Below are positions 32,281 through 43,600 of a stretch of 64,000 nt of DNA, in pieces (position 1 is the first letter of the stretch; each line of letters begins with the position of its first letter). The stretch is from Pleodorina starrii (lineage: Eukaryota; Chlorophyta; Chlorophyceae; Chlamydomonadales; Volvocaceae): assembly GCA_030267565.1 (NCBI GenBank), contig BRXU01000003.1, positions 5,369,001-5,433,000 of the forward strand, written 5' to 3'. A program made the position numbers and the translations under genes. The notes beneath the pieces are model-generated. The model saw only the letters and a list, made by a program, of their open reading frames with translations, did not search any database and was not told the DNA's origin.

Positions 32281-35200
32281 TCAAGCGCCATCATCAACGT
32301 TGAATGCGCTTACGATGCAAGGCCCGTCGTCGGCGTTCACGGCAGGTGTGACAGCAGGCGCCGGCTCCACCGGACTCAGCGGACGCGACGCCGTAACACT
32401 CAGGCCGTCGCGGGAGTTGCGCGGCGAGCTCAGAGTGCCAAAGAGCGGGTTGTTGCTCAGGCGGCTACCGGGTCTTGGCGACAGCTGGGTGGCTTCCTGC
32501 AGCTGGGGGGCGCTCAGGCCTGCGGCGACCATTGCGGAGGGGCGAGTGGGGGCGGGGTTGGGGGGAAACGGCAGCACGCTTACTCCAGCGGGCAAGGCAC
32601 GTGCTTGCTTCGTGAGGTTCGGATCCCCCCTGGTCTGATACGGTACCTGGTCCACGGAAAGTTAGGATTGAAAAACGCACTAGCGGTAATTCGCGGATAC
32701 GGTGCCGGTGGATGGAGATGACAGGGGGGATGAGGGAAAGCGCCGGAAAGGGCGCTACGCCGCAGTCACCACGGCGCCTGCAAGGGTCGGTGGTGGTGGT
32801 CGTGGTGGTGGTGCGGCAGGTAGGCCGGATGCGGCGCTGCACCTGCGACAGCCGGCGGCTACCAGACAACAGCAGCAGACAATCCACGGGTCGGGGGGCA
32901 TCGGGCGAACCCCACCCGCAATCGATCGACGGGAGCTGATACTGTACCCCCCCTCCGACGACGAAAACGAACGCCGAGCAAGTAAACTCACTCGTCAGGA
33001 TGTCAGCCTCCTCGCCGCTCGTCTGCTGCTGCTGCGGAAAACAGGCGCTGCCGAGGCCCGTCAGGCCAGCATCGCCGGCATCGCCGTCCTTGCCCCCCAC
33101 ACCGCTTGCCGCGACGACCATGTTGACGCCGCTGCCGCCGCCACCACCGGCTGCTGCCAGCAGGATGCTGCTGCCGCCAGCGCCACCACCGCTGCCCTGA
33201 CCGGTCAGCCTCGCACTGCCGGTTCCGCTGCCGAGGGCCATCCGACCTTGGCCGCTCAGGCGGGTCGGCAGGTTGCCGCCGCCCTCCGGAGCCATGCCCC
33301 CGCCCATGATCCTGATGCTGGTGGCGCCGCTAGGGCGGGCTGGGTCAGCCGACATGGTCCCGCCGGCCGTCGGGCTCAGGCCGCCGGCCGCGCTAGCGGC
33401 GGCCGCGTGGGTGGCCAAGACCCTTGCGCTGCCGCTGCTGCTGCTGTTGCTGCCGCTGGCCGTGCCCGCCAAGCCGCTGCGGACCGACGGCATGAAGTTG
33501 TTGGTAAGGCTTGCCCGGCCGCTGCCAAGCGCCGGTGTCCGGGGCTGGTCTCCGCTGCCCGTGCCGCCTTCGCCTGTGGGCTGCATGCCTGGATTGCCTG
33601 CGTGCAAAGACCGAGGGCGAGAGGTACCGGTAGGCAGGTGGGTGGGTAGAGGTAGGTCGGTGGGTAGAGGCAGGTAGCCGAGGTAGGTGGGTAGAGGTAG
33701 GCGCGCATTAGAGGCGCATCGGTGCGACGGTACTTCACCCCCCCCATCAGAGCGAGGCGCTACCGGTATCCGTACAGACAAGAAACCAACGGGCTTCCCA
33801 GAAACAGCGGCCCCGTGCTGTGCTCCGTTATTTTGGCAGAGTGTGTGTGTATATGTATGTGTAGATGTGCATTTGCCAGGCTTCCTTCCTTCCTTCCTTT
33901 CCACTCACGGGGTCTGGCCTGCTGCATCTTCAGCACCAGCAGATGCAGCGACGCGGCATTGATAGCTCTGCCAAAAGCTGGTCCCTCCAGCCAGCCATCC
34001 AGGGAAGAGTCCTCGATCAGGCTGCGGGCGGGGCCCTTGGGCGACCAGCCAAACGCCGCCGCGCGGTTGCCCGCCGCCCGCAGACGTGGCAGCAGGCCCG
34101 TGGGTCCCCGGTCGCGCAGGAAGTCGGGATGCATCAGCACGAAGTTGCAGCCAGGCTGTGAAGCGGCGCGCAGAGTGTCGTCGACGGTGTACGTCGGTAC
34201 GACTTCGTACGGCACCGGCAGCTGGGAAAACTGCTCCTCGAAGACGTCGACCATGGCCGCGTCGGGGACCGCCAGGACAACGCGGCCTGGCTCCAAGTCG
34301 TCGGCGGCGTCGTCGGCGGCGAAGGTGGCGAAGGTGGCGACGGCGGCAGCGCGATCGCTGCAGCTGGCAGGGCTGGAGGCGCCGAAGCTGATGCGCGGAA
34401 CCACCTTGGTCACTCCGACCGTCTCGGTGCTTACCCGGGCGGAGGCAGCTCCGAAGCCGCCGACACTGACACGCCTCATTGGCTTGGAGCCCTCCACGCT
34501 GGCGCGGCCCGAATAGGTCGGGATCTCAACCTTGGTGATAGCCGGCATGTCGGTGCTTGCGCTGTGCAGATCGATGCGTGGTTCGTTCGGCAAAACGGGG
34601 AAAGCACAATGGCGGGCGGGCGGTCCTTTCAGGGTTCTGATGTTGTCCATCACCGGCGCCCAAAGCGGGTACCGGTTCACGGGCGGTCGGGCATTGGAGT
34701 GGTTGGGTACAGGAGGTACGGGAAAAGATACGAAGGTACGGGAAAAGATACGGCAAGGATGTACGACATGGAAACCTTTGACCGGTTCTCACCGTGACCG
34801 GACTTTGATGACGACCTTGCTGCTGTGGTTGCCGCCGGAGCCGTCGTCATCACCGTCCTCCGCCGCGAACGTCTCGATCTCCACCTCTTGGCCTGCTATC
34901 ATGATGGTCTGCCTCTTGCGGATGTCGCCGTAAAGCATGATGTGCTGGTGGATCTGCGGCGGTGCCATTATCAGGTGCCATGTTGGGTCGGCACGATTCA
35001 GTACGACACGTATTGGTTTGCGAGGATCCCAAATATTCTTTCCGAATCTCCTACCGTATTGCTACGCGAGCAGCAAAGCGCAACTGACTGCACTCTTCCC
35101 AATACGACAAATGCTGCCTCCCGGCGGCCTCGGCAGCAACTAACCCGCCCTAACCCGCCCTTGTCTGTTACGTACCTTGACTCGCAGCGCGTTCCCCAGG

Positions 35201-36341
35201 ATGCCCCAGACATTCTTCGAAAACAGATCCAAAATGCAGTGGCCAATCGAGGAGCCTGCACGACCATGCACGATCATGCATAGCATGCACAAAGATTCAT
35301 TCGTTATAAAGGGTTATAACCGTTCGACCAGGTTCATTCGACCTTGCTTTAATCGATCTGAGTATCTATCTGGCAGAAGGCGCGTGGAAAGGCATAGCAG
35401 TCACTGCATTCTGTATATACATACCGTAACTCTACACACACACACTTACCATAGAGGCTGATGTGCCCGAGCCCCTCCGGCCCGACCGCGAAGAGGACGG
35501 GGAACATACCCCATGAGCAAAAGTAAAGACACGCCATGCTGATCACGAGCCTGCGACAGAGGCCCTTGGGGACGACGTGGTACGCCTCGATGTACACCTG
35601 CCGTGCGTACGCCAAGGGTACGGCTGACATTTGGTAAGTACCAAGTAGCGGTTGTGATTGACGGCGAGGTAACGGGCATGTATTCACGGCAGCAGCAGCA
35701 AGGAAGGCAGGAAACAAACGAACTGAGGACCAAGTGCCAAAGCACGCTTGTGCAAGCTCATTCAAAGGCAATTCCGTCCATGCCGATCGATCGCGCGCGC
35801 TGTATGTATCATTGCCTACGAGGCTGTTGAGTCCGCCACGCACACCCCCTGGATGGTGGCTCACCTTCCCGGCGTGAAAGAATGTATAGGCGCCGTACAC
35901 GCACGCAATCAGGAAGAAGATAAGCTGCAAATGCAACCAAGGCACGGAAAGAGAAGTGGGTTAGGTGGTGGCGGCAACGGGTGCGACTCATGAGTCATCG
36001 CACAAGACACACACATGCAGTACACGTGGTGCGTGCGGTGCGGTGTTGTGTCCCGACATCGGGCCCCGACATCTCTCCCCCCCTCCTCTCCCTTCCCCCC
36101 ACCCCCACACGTATGTATGTATGGTGGCATTTCATGCATATCAACTGACCCAAGCATGTCTGTACGTACCCATCCCAACCCCAGCAGATATCCTCAGTTC
36201 CTCACCCGGAGATATCCCCTGCACATGGCCGCTGTGGCGCCCCACACAATGCACCCGACGTCCGAAATGAGCAGAGCCATGGTTCGTACGCTGTAGTCGT
36301 TGTTGAGGCCCGTGAGGTTTGACAGATGGATTAGCAGCACC

Positions 36342-36376
<35 letters not shown>

Positions 36377-37839
36377 GTAATGATGAGCAGTGCGCCGATG
36401 GACAGGACAGGAGGGGCGGATGCAACGGGGAGCGATAATGAAAGGGGCGAGGGTCTGCCAAATGGCCAAGGCGTATGTGTCGTGTAGGGGAAGACGTGAG
36501 GGAAGACGGAGCTCCAAGCGAGCGGAGGGACTGATAGGGCTATGCTACTCCATGATTACAGTGGCTCATAAGCAACAAGGATGCAAAGCAAGTACAATGG
36601 TGTGTCCACTTATTAGGAGCCAAGGTTTTTAGGTCCCTTTAGGTCGATCCAGGTCGATCAGTTGCCAAGTTTCGTTGCCGGACGCGCTTCGGACGCGAGT
36701 GGATTTTATAAATATGAAGTTTTGTTTTCGCATCTAACGCTGATGGGGGCTCATTCATTTTTTTGAGGAGGTCCGAGGGCCAAATAGCGAAGGTAGGGCT
36801 GTCGCTCGGCCCGGTAACAAGGGCCGTGCTTCCACTATGCCTTCGGTTCTTTGCCGTTCGTTGCGCTTCTCCCCTTCTACAATATTTATTTATTGGTGAT
36901 GAAGCTGATTATGAAAAGCTGCTCGCGAGAAGGCTATCGCCCGGGCGAGAATTTTAGAACTCAGCGCTAGTAACAAACGGCCCATTGAAGCTATAAGGCT
37001 ATAAGGCGCATATATTATTATAAAAATTGCAAGTAATGCTTAATGATTTACAAGTATAGCCTGCAACGTTCACCCCCTTCTATCCTACCGGGCAAGTCAA
37101 AAGCCATTCGCCATATCGCAGCCAGACCACCGGCACGCCAGTAGAAAGATAGAGCATGGCGGGCGTGTCGAATTCCTGGGAAGCAAGCAAAAAGGGTTGT
37201 TGCTGTCACCTGCTGGGGCACGCAAGCACGTAACTAGGTAACCAGGAACCCCAGTAAACCCTTTGCGCACTGCTCACGTAGAATGCCTCCATGATCGACT
37301 TGAGTGTCTGCAACGTCAACAGCGTAGGTCACAGCGGTCAGCAAAGGGTGCTAGACAGCCATCACCTAAAAAGTGCAGTTCGCACCTCAATGATGGCCAC
37401 ATAGACCTCCTCCCAGCCGCATGTTGCTCGCCATCCCTGGAAAGCGTACCATAAGAGTGTGGCGACGGATATCCCGAAGGTTACCCTGCGCACCGTTCAC
37501 GTTTTCCCCATTCAGCTGGTGATGGTGATAAGGCGGCCCCAAGCGTCAAGCCTTCTCATAATCGATAAGGCTCCCCATTCCTTAATGCTTACCATTGAAG
37601 CGTTTGAGCGGCCCTTTTCTCCAAGTCCGTTCCCCTGCTGTGCAACCAACCCTGCGGCAGTGGAAAGTTCACTTTCAGCGCACGCAGAGACAGTGGCCGC
37701 AAACGGCTGCGCTGCGCAACATCTTGACTGAGCGACCAACTTAATGCGGCCTCATATACTGCAAGCGCACCTCACAGTAACAGGTGTTCGCTGCGTGGCA
37801 GACAGTGCCATTCCCAAGGTCAAAAGGGAAGCGCTCCAT
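32281..37839 (-). CDS. Channelrhodopsin (ChR1 / VChR1 type), complete
   Basis: Light-gated cation channel of the eyespot membrane. Fourteen exons: 37839-37771, 37651-37593, 37485-37386, 37307-37278, 37175-37089, 36340-36206, 35924-35865, 35597-35450, 35255-35176, 34953-34793, 34636-33909, 33597-32992, 32842-32770, 32629-32281; 894 residues, all phases compatible. From the first cysteines to the retinal lysine it runs without gaps at a constant offset of -14 from Chlamydomonas ChR2: C20/C22, E68, E69, E76 (E90), K79, E83, E87, R106, E109 (E123), C114 (C128), H120, D142 (D156), D239 (D253), K243 (K257). Seven helices end near LGNALRVK, then HIMLYGDIRK and a conserved C-terminal domain (GRVVLAVPDAAMVDVFEEQF to AFGWSPKGP). 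The tail is Gly/Ser-rich and ends NPLFGTLSSP. The start ATG has context GCCATGG with an in-frame TGA just before it. The junction into the exon at 34636 is the least certain. Confidence 0.93.
36341..36377. repeat. (ATC)n microsatellite abutting a channelrhodopsin splice acceptor
   Basis: On the minus strand a run of CAT triplets leads directly into CAG|GTGCTG, the acceptor of the exon starting at 36340. The tract therefore replaces the usual pyrimidine stretch. Confidence 0.85.
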
Positions 37840-37975
37840 GGCTCATAATTTGTTTGATTCAATGTATCAGTGCTGCGGCAGAGTCAACGCCAGACTTGAG
37901 CACATAGGGATTTTCACGCACGAAATATCTTTAGTAAAGACGATCGTGAATTTATCGACCTATCTTCCTAATAAG

Positions 37976-37984
37976 TATATATTT
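37976..37984 (-). promoter_or_regulatory. Possible TATA element of the channelrhodopsin gene
   Basis: On the minus strand the sequence AAATATATA lies about 137 bases upstream of the start codon in an otherwise AT-moderate region. Position fits a TATA box with a short 5' leader, but no transcript data support it. Confidence 0.3.
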
Positions 37985-40687
37985 GAAGCAATAAACGCCT
38001 TGTAATTAAACTAATGTTTTTGCCTGGAATTGGGGCAAGGGCAGACCAATGAAGGGTTATGTAGCCTAGGAACTGTGCGACCCGTATTTCGTCCAGGCCG
38101 AGACAGTACAGGGCAATGAATGGGGCCGGCTTAGCGTAGAAGGCAACACGGATGTTACAGGTGGTGACAGTCGATGTGGAATAATCACGGAAAGGGTGCG
38201 CGAGGAGTGGGTGCCTTCAGCGGGGCCTGGTATGCACAAAGGCAAGGACGACGGCAGAAATGCGGGATGCCGCGCCGGCGTGCGGGTGACGGCTTGGGCA
38301 AGTGTAAAGTGAAGGACGCCTTTTGGAATATATGTATGTGTATCGTTAGCAATGTGGGTGAGGACAAGGCATCGGCGGTTACAAATTGCCGGAACGCGGC
38401 CCGGAGAAGGCCGAACGGGGCGCATGGGGAGGAAACGCAAATGGCAGCAAGGGCTGTTTCACAGAAGGGCCTAAATTGGGTAGTGTGAGGTTAAAGGGCG
38501 GAGGCGATAGTGGCAAGACAAGGATATAATGCTGGACAACCGCAAGCTGCTAGTCCCGATGCGCGATGGCTGGCGATGGGATAGCGTTCGAACACCGATG
38601 ACGAAGGGCAGCAAAGAATGGAGAGGAATGGAGTCGATAGGAAGTCGACAGGAAGTCGATAGGAAGCAAACACTGATGACGTCATGAGGTATCAGCTGCG
38701 GGTGGCAGCGATTGAGCAGAAGCCTGCAGAACAAAGCACTTCAACAGGTTTCTACTACGGCATGCAGCCCTGTGTTCTCAGCGATACAATTAAAGCGCAT
38801 CCGCGCTGTTCAAATGCTCCCAAGCCCGCTGTCCGAAGCCGAGCAGACAGGAACCGGTTCAATCACCAGGAAGCGATCTACAAGCTTACTTATCGGCTCC
38901 ACATTTTTTCGCGCGGGTATAGTCGCTTGGCTCCTGGCGCAGCAGGCTCTGCAGTTTGCCGTCCTTGTTTATTGTTGGTTTACGTTTTAAGCTTCCAAGG
39001 CTGCTTTTCCAAACATTCTCGCGTTCTCGGTCGCATACGTAAGGCATACGTTCTTTCGATGCCTTCCCCCCACCCATCCCGAGTGGACAGTCGAGACAGT
39101 CCAGTCGAATGGAAGTTTACCTCGCTGTCCTGTTGCAGACGGGAAGGATTGTTCTGATACGTTACCGCTCACGGGCTCCGGCCTACATGTGGATTAACCC
39201 CTTCAAGGGACAGTCGAGACGGCAGCGCCAGCTGCGCGCCGCCGGCCGAAGTGCCGAAGTAATGCCGCCGCCACATGCCACCGCACTCACCCAGGAAAGC
39301 AATCCAGTTGGACGTTGTTCGCTGCAAACGGCTGTAAACGTGCCTGGAGAGAGGTTCAACAGGAGATCGTTTGACGCGCGCACGCAAGGGCCGTGTGTGG
39401 TACTGCGATGCCAGAGGAAGCCGCGACTGCCATGCCGGGCCATTTCATGCACCAACAGGAACTCCTTTGCTAAAACCAACTCTGAAAAAATCTTCCCTGG
39501 ATATCAAGTGTTGGCTGTAGGAGCGTGAAGGGGTGATTAGGAAAGGTTACTGCGTGCGTGCGTGGAGGCAAGGGCATTTCGGGATTTCACCCATCCGTAC
39601 GGTAGTTACAACTGCTCGGGCAGCTACGAAAGGGGTACAGGGATTGCACCGCAACGCGGGCGGGCGCTCCCATGGTACGGTGCATGTTTCGGCACCCGCC
39701 CAAGGACACACACAGCCCGAGCTGTCGAGCAGAGCCGAGACAAGGCGCACACACACACACGTGGTGACACATCCTAAGCAGAAGCACGGGCCAAGAACTC
39801 ATGCGCACCGGCGACGAACAACACTGATCTCCGTACTGCTACAGGATTATCACGCGCGTGTATTAAATTTCTCGAGTTCCGAGAAAGCCATCCCAATCAC
39901 GCCGAATAAATATTTTTGGATTAGTCATGCGGTTATTGAAGTCATGGACATAAAAGGGGAACCACGTTCTTGATAGTAGGGAAGTATTCCTGTTCAACAC
40001 CAGATAGACGACAAGACGTGCACATCCGCATCCGCAACCACCACAACGAACGAACCCAAACATTTTTCCTCGATGCGCCAGCTCCCAGCTGACTGGGCGG
40101 CCACGGGAATTTATGGCCCAGGGAGGAAAGTTGACGCCAGGTGAATGCCACCTGGCGCCGCAACGGTCAACTGTCGCCAACGAACAAGTACCGGACTGCC
40201 ACGACGACTTGCGACACATTCAGGCAGACCACGAGACGACCGAGGAACGAATCACGACCCGAGCCGAAACGCATTTCAAAACACCAATGCGTCGCCTCTA
40301 GAGCACCGAGGGGAAATCACCTAGTGGGGGGTGGGGGGTAAAGATGGTAAGGGCTCTGTGGTTTTGTGGCTTTAGTGTGCGCGCGATGCAAACACGAACA
40401 GGGCAACCGCATCCGCAGCGGCTCACCCGCGCGCATCGACCACAAACACCACGCGCAATCCAAACACGAACGAATGGCAGCGAGCGCACGCGCGAGCTAG
40501 TCTCCTGTAGCGCAGTGCATCGAGACCTCTTCACTCATCATCGACCCACACACCCCGCCCCGAGCAGCCGGCGCTGCATGCGCGCGCGTCCAGACGCCCC
40601 AACGCCGCCGCCGATGCCGACGCCGCATGCACGCCTTGCACCGACCCATGGGTCATTGGCAACGACAGGCGGCACGCGCGGGCTGCT
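37985..40687. other. Intergenic between channelrhodopsin 5' end and PCK copy 1 3' end
   Basis: About 2.7 kb with no recognised exon on either strand. It should contain the channelrhodopsin promoter region (right of 37839) and the 3' untranslated region of the left PCK copy. Confidence 0.5.
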
Positions 40688-43600
40688 TTACGCCACGACG
40701 GTGGCAGCCTCCGCCTTGATGGCGGCAATGCCGGTCTTGGCCACCGCGTCCTCCGCAACCGGCTTGGGCCCACCGGCGATGATGCGCGCCGCCATCTCGG
40801 CGCCCACGAAGGCGTCGCCGTCGCTGCACGTGCGGAGGAGGAAGGTGTGGGAGGGGGGCCAATGGCTTTGCTGAGAGAAGGCCGACCCGAGTTTCAGGCC
40901 CGCTGGGACGCGTTCCTGATCCTCCCAAAGCGCCGGAAAGCCCGGTCAAAGCGTCCTCGCTCCCCGCCGACGTCCCTGCCTGCCGACGTCCCTGCCTGCC
41001 GATGCACCCTGCCCACGTCCCCGCTCCCGCCCCCGCCCCCTCTTCCCCACCTGAAGTGCCCGAAGTTCTTTACGAACATGTGGCCGAGCTTGTTGAGCGT
41101 GACCGCAAACTCGTCCTTGCTGGGCCACACGTTCTCGGGCGAGAGCACCTCGGAGGGCACGCCGGTAATGGAGGTGGGAGCCAGCAGGCCGAAGACGGGG
41201 GTGGTCACGTACTCGGCCTTCTCCAGTTCGCCGTTGTGGATGGCGTCGATGATGGCGCGCGTGTGCTTCAGGCTCATGCGCTTGCCCACGCCGTACCTGA
41301 GGGGCAGGGGCAGGGGCGGGGGGCCGCGGCGAGGGGCAGCAGGCAGGAGTTGAGAAGCGAGCAACCGTGGGGATGTCGAGAGCAGCGGAAAAGGAAAGAC
41401 CCCAGCAGCAGATTTCCGGGCCCCAACCGACCTTCGCTGCGGTATCTTCGGGATCAAACACCCCCAACTTGCCGGAGCCCAGCCCTCCAAACCGAATTCG
41501 ACACACGCGTGTAGCCTCTCTTGACACTCACTTGCCGCCAGTCCAGCCGGTGTTGAGCAGCCAGGCGGTGGTGCCGTGCTTGGCCATCTTCTCGGCAAGC
41601 ATGGTGGCGTACTTGTAGGGGTGCATCATCAGGAATGCGCTGCCGAAGCACGCGCTGAAGGTGGCCTGAGGCTCCGTCACGCCCACCTCGGTGCCGGCGA
41701 CCTGTGCGGGGACCGGGGAGGGGCGGGTGTCTCACCTACAGCAAGAGAACGGGCAACGGCTGAACCCTGTAATACGTTGCGTGGCCCCGCCCGGCAGGCC
41801 GACAGGCTGCCCGGATGCACCCGTCCGCACTCTTTCCTCCGGCATCGGCCCCACTTATGTGGCACCAGGCAACCAACACTTCCCGGCACCCTTGCCACCG
41901 CGCCTGCTTCCCTCCCCCTCCCCCTCCGACCCCACCTTGGCCGTGTATCCGGAGATGAAGTGGTACATGGCTTGCTCCAGGCTCAGCTTGGAGACGGGCG
42001 GCAGCACACCGAAGGCGTCGCAAGCGAGCAGGATGACGTTCTTGGGGTGGCCGCCCACGCAGGGGATGTGTGCGTTCTCCATGAACTCGATGGGGTAGCT
42101 CGCGCGCGTGTTCTCGGTAAGCTTCTGGCTGCTGTAGTTCACGAGGCCGGTGTTGGTATCCAGGTCCACGTTCTCAAGGACGGTGCCGAAGCTGAGGAGC
42201 AGGGATAGGAGACCGGGACAGGAGCGGGGGCAGGACGGCAGGAGTCAGGGCCGATCGAGCCTAACCAGAGGTGGACGAGCCCGGAGGTACCACAACAACA
42301 GAAGCGTACTGCAACAAAATCAGAGTAGATTACGGCCCCAGGATACCCACAACATAAAACAATTCTGGCCTACCGGATGGCCTTCCAGATCTCGGGCTCC
42401 GTCTCCTGCTTGAGGTCGATGCATTTGGCGTAGCAGCCGCCCTCGATGTTAAACACACCCGTGTCGCACCAGACGTGCTCGTCGTCACCGATCAGCGGCC
42501 GCTTGGGGTCTGTCGGGATGCGGGCAGGGTGGCAGGCAGGCAGGCAGGGGGGGACCGTTCGTAGCAGCAGCTGCAGCAGAGGTGACTTGGTGTCAAGATG
42601 ACTACTGTTGCTAGGCCCCTCCTTAAGGTCCTCCGTAACTGCCGTACTCACCGGCTGACAGCGTGGTCTTCCCAGTGCCGCTGAGTCCGAAGAAGAGCGT
42701 CACATCCCCGGCGGCGCCCATGTTACAGCCCGAGTGCAGCGACAGCTTGCCCTGCATGGGCATCAGGTAGTGCATCAGACTGCGGAGGGGAGCAAGGGCG
42801 GAAGGGAAGCAGGGGCAGCAAGGGAAGGGGGCAAGAGAGATCAAGATAAGACGAGTCGTCATAACATGTCAGGGGACTCGAGATTGCGGGTCAAGGACGG
42901 TGGACCAGGCTCCGCATTCGGCCAGCTGCGGGTGTTCCTCGCGCCTGAAGCCGCAGAAGGCGTCTTCGCTGAAGCCGCGGCATCCCGTTGCTGTGCTGGA
43001 CGCACGCGACGCGCCCAATACCGCGGAGGGTACCCAACGTTGCTGTGCTGGACGCACGCGACGCGCCCAATACCGCGGAGGGTACCAAACGTTGCTGTGC
43101 TGGACGCACGCGACGCGCCCAATACCGCGGAGGGTACCCAACGTTGCTGTGCTGGACGCACGCGACGCGCCCAATACCGCGGAGGGTACCCCATATAGCC
43201 CTTTGCGCACTTGCCGGCTGCTTCGCCCTCACGGCACTCACGTGAACACTCCCTTCTTCATCTCTCCCGCGTACATGGTCCCCAGGATAACCATCTCCTT
43301 GTGCTTCAGGCTCAGGTCGATGGACGTCTGGCTGGTCATGAACTGGGGGACAGGGGAGGGAGCAGGGGCGGCAGTGAGGGGAGCGGGTCAGGGAGGGGTT
43401 GGGGGAGCGGCGAGTGGGTCTACGCAGTGGGGTGCTACATGTGGGCGCGGGTGGGTGCAGGTGGGCCCGATGACATCGGGAGTGCTTCCTGGAGCAGCAA
43501 CGTGCCAAGCAAGCGCAGAAGGTTCGGCTGCCGTCCATTCGGCTACCACGCGACAGCCTAAACAGGCAACCGCGACAGAAGTGGATCTACAGAGGATCTA

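Noticed and set aside
42987..43194. CRISPR-like regularly spaced repeat
   Set aside because: The whole 52-base unit is repeated without distinct spacers, in an intron of a nuclear gene.
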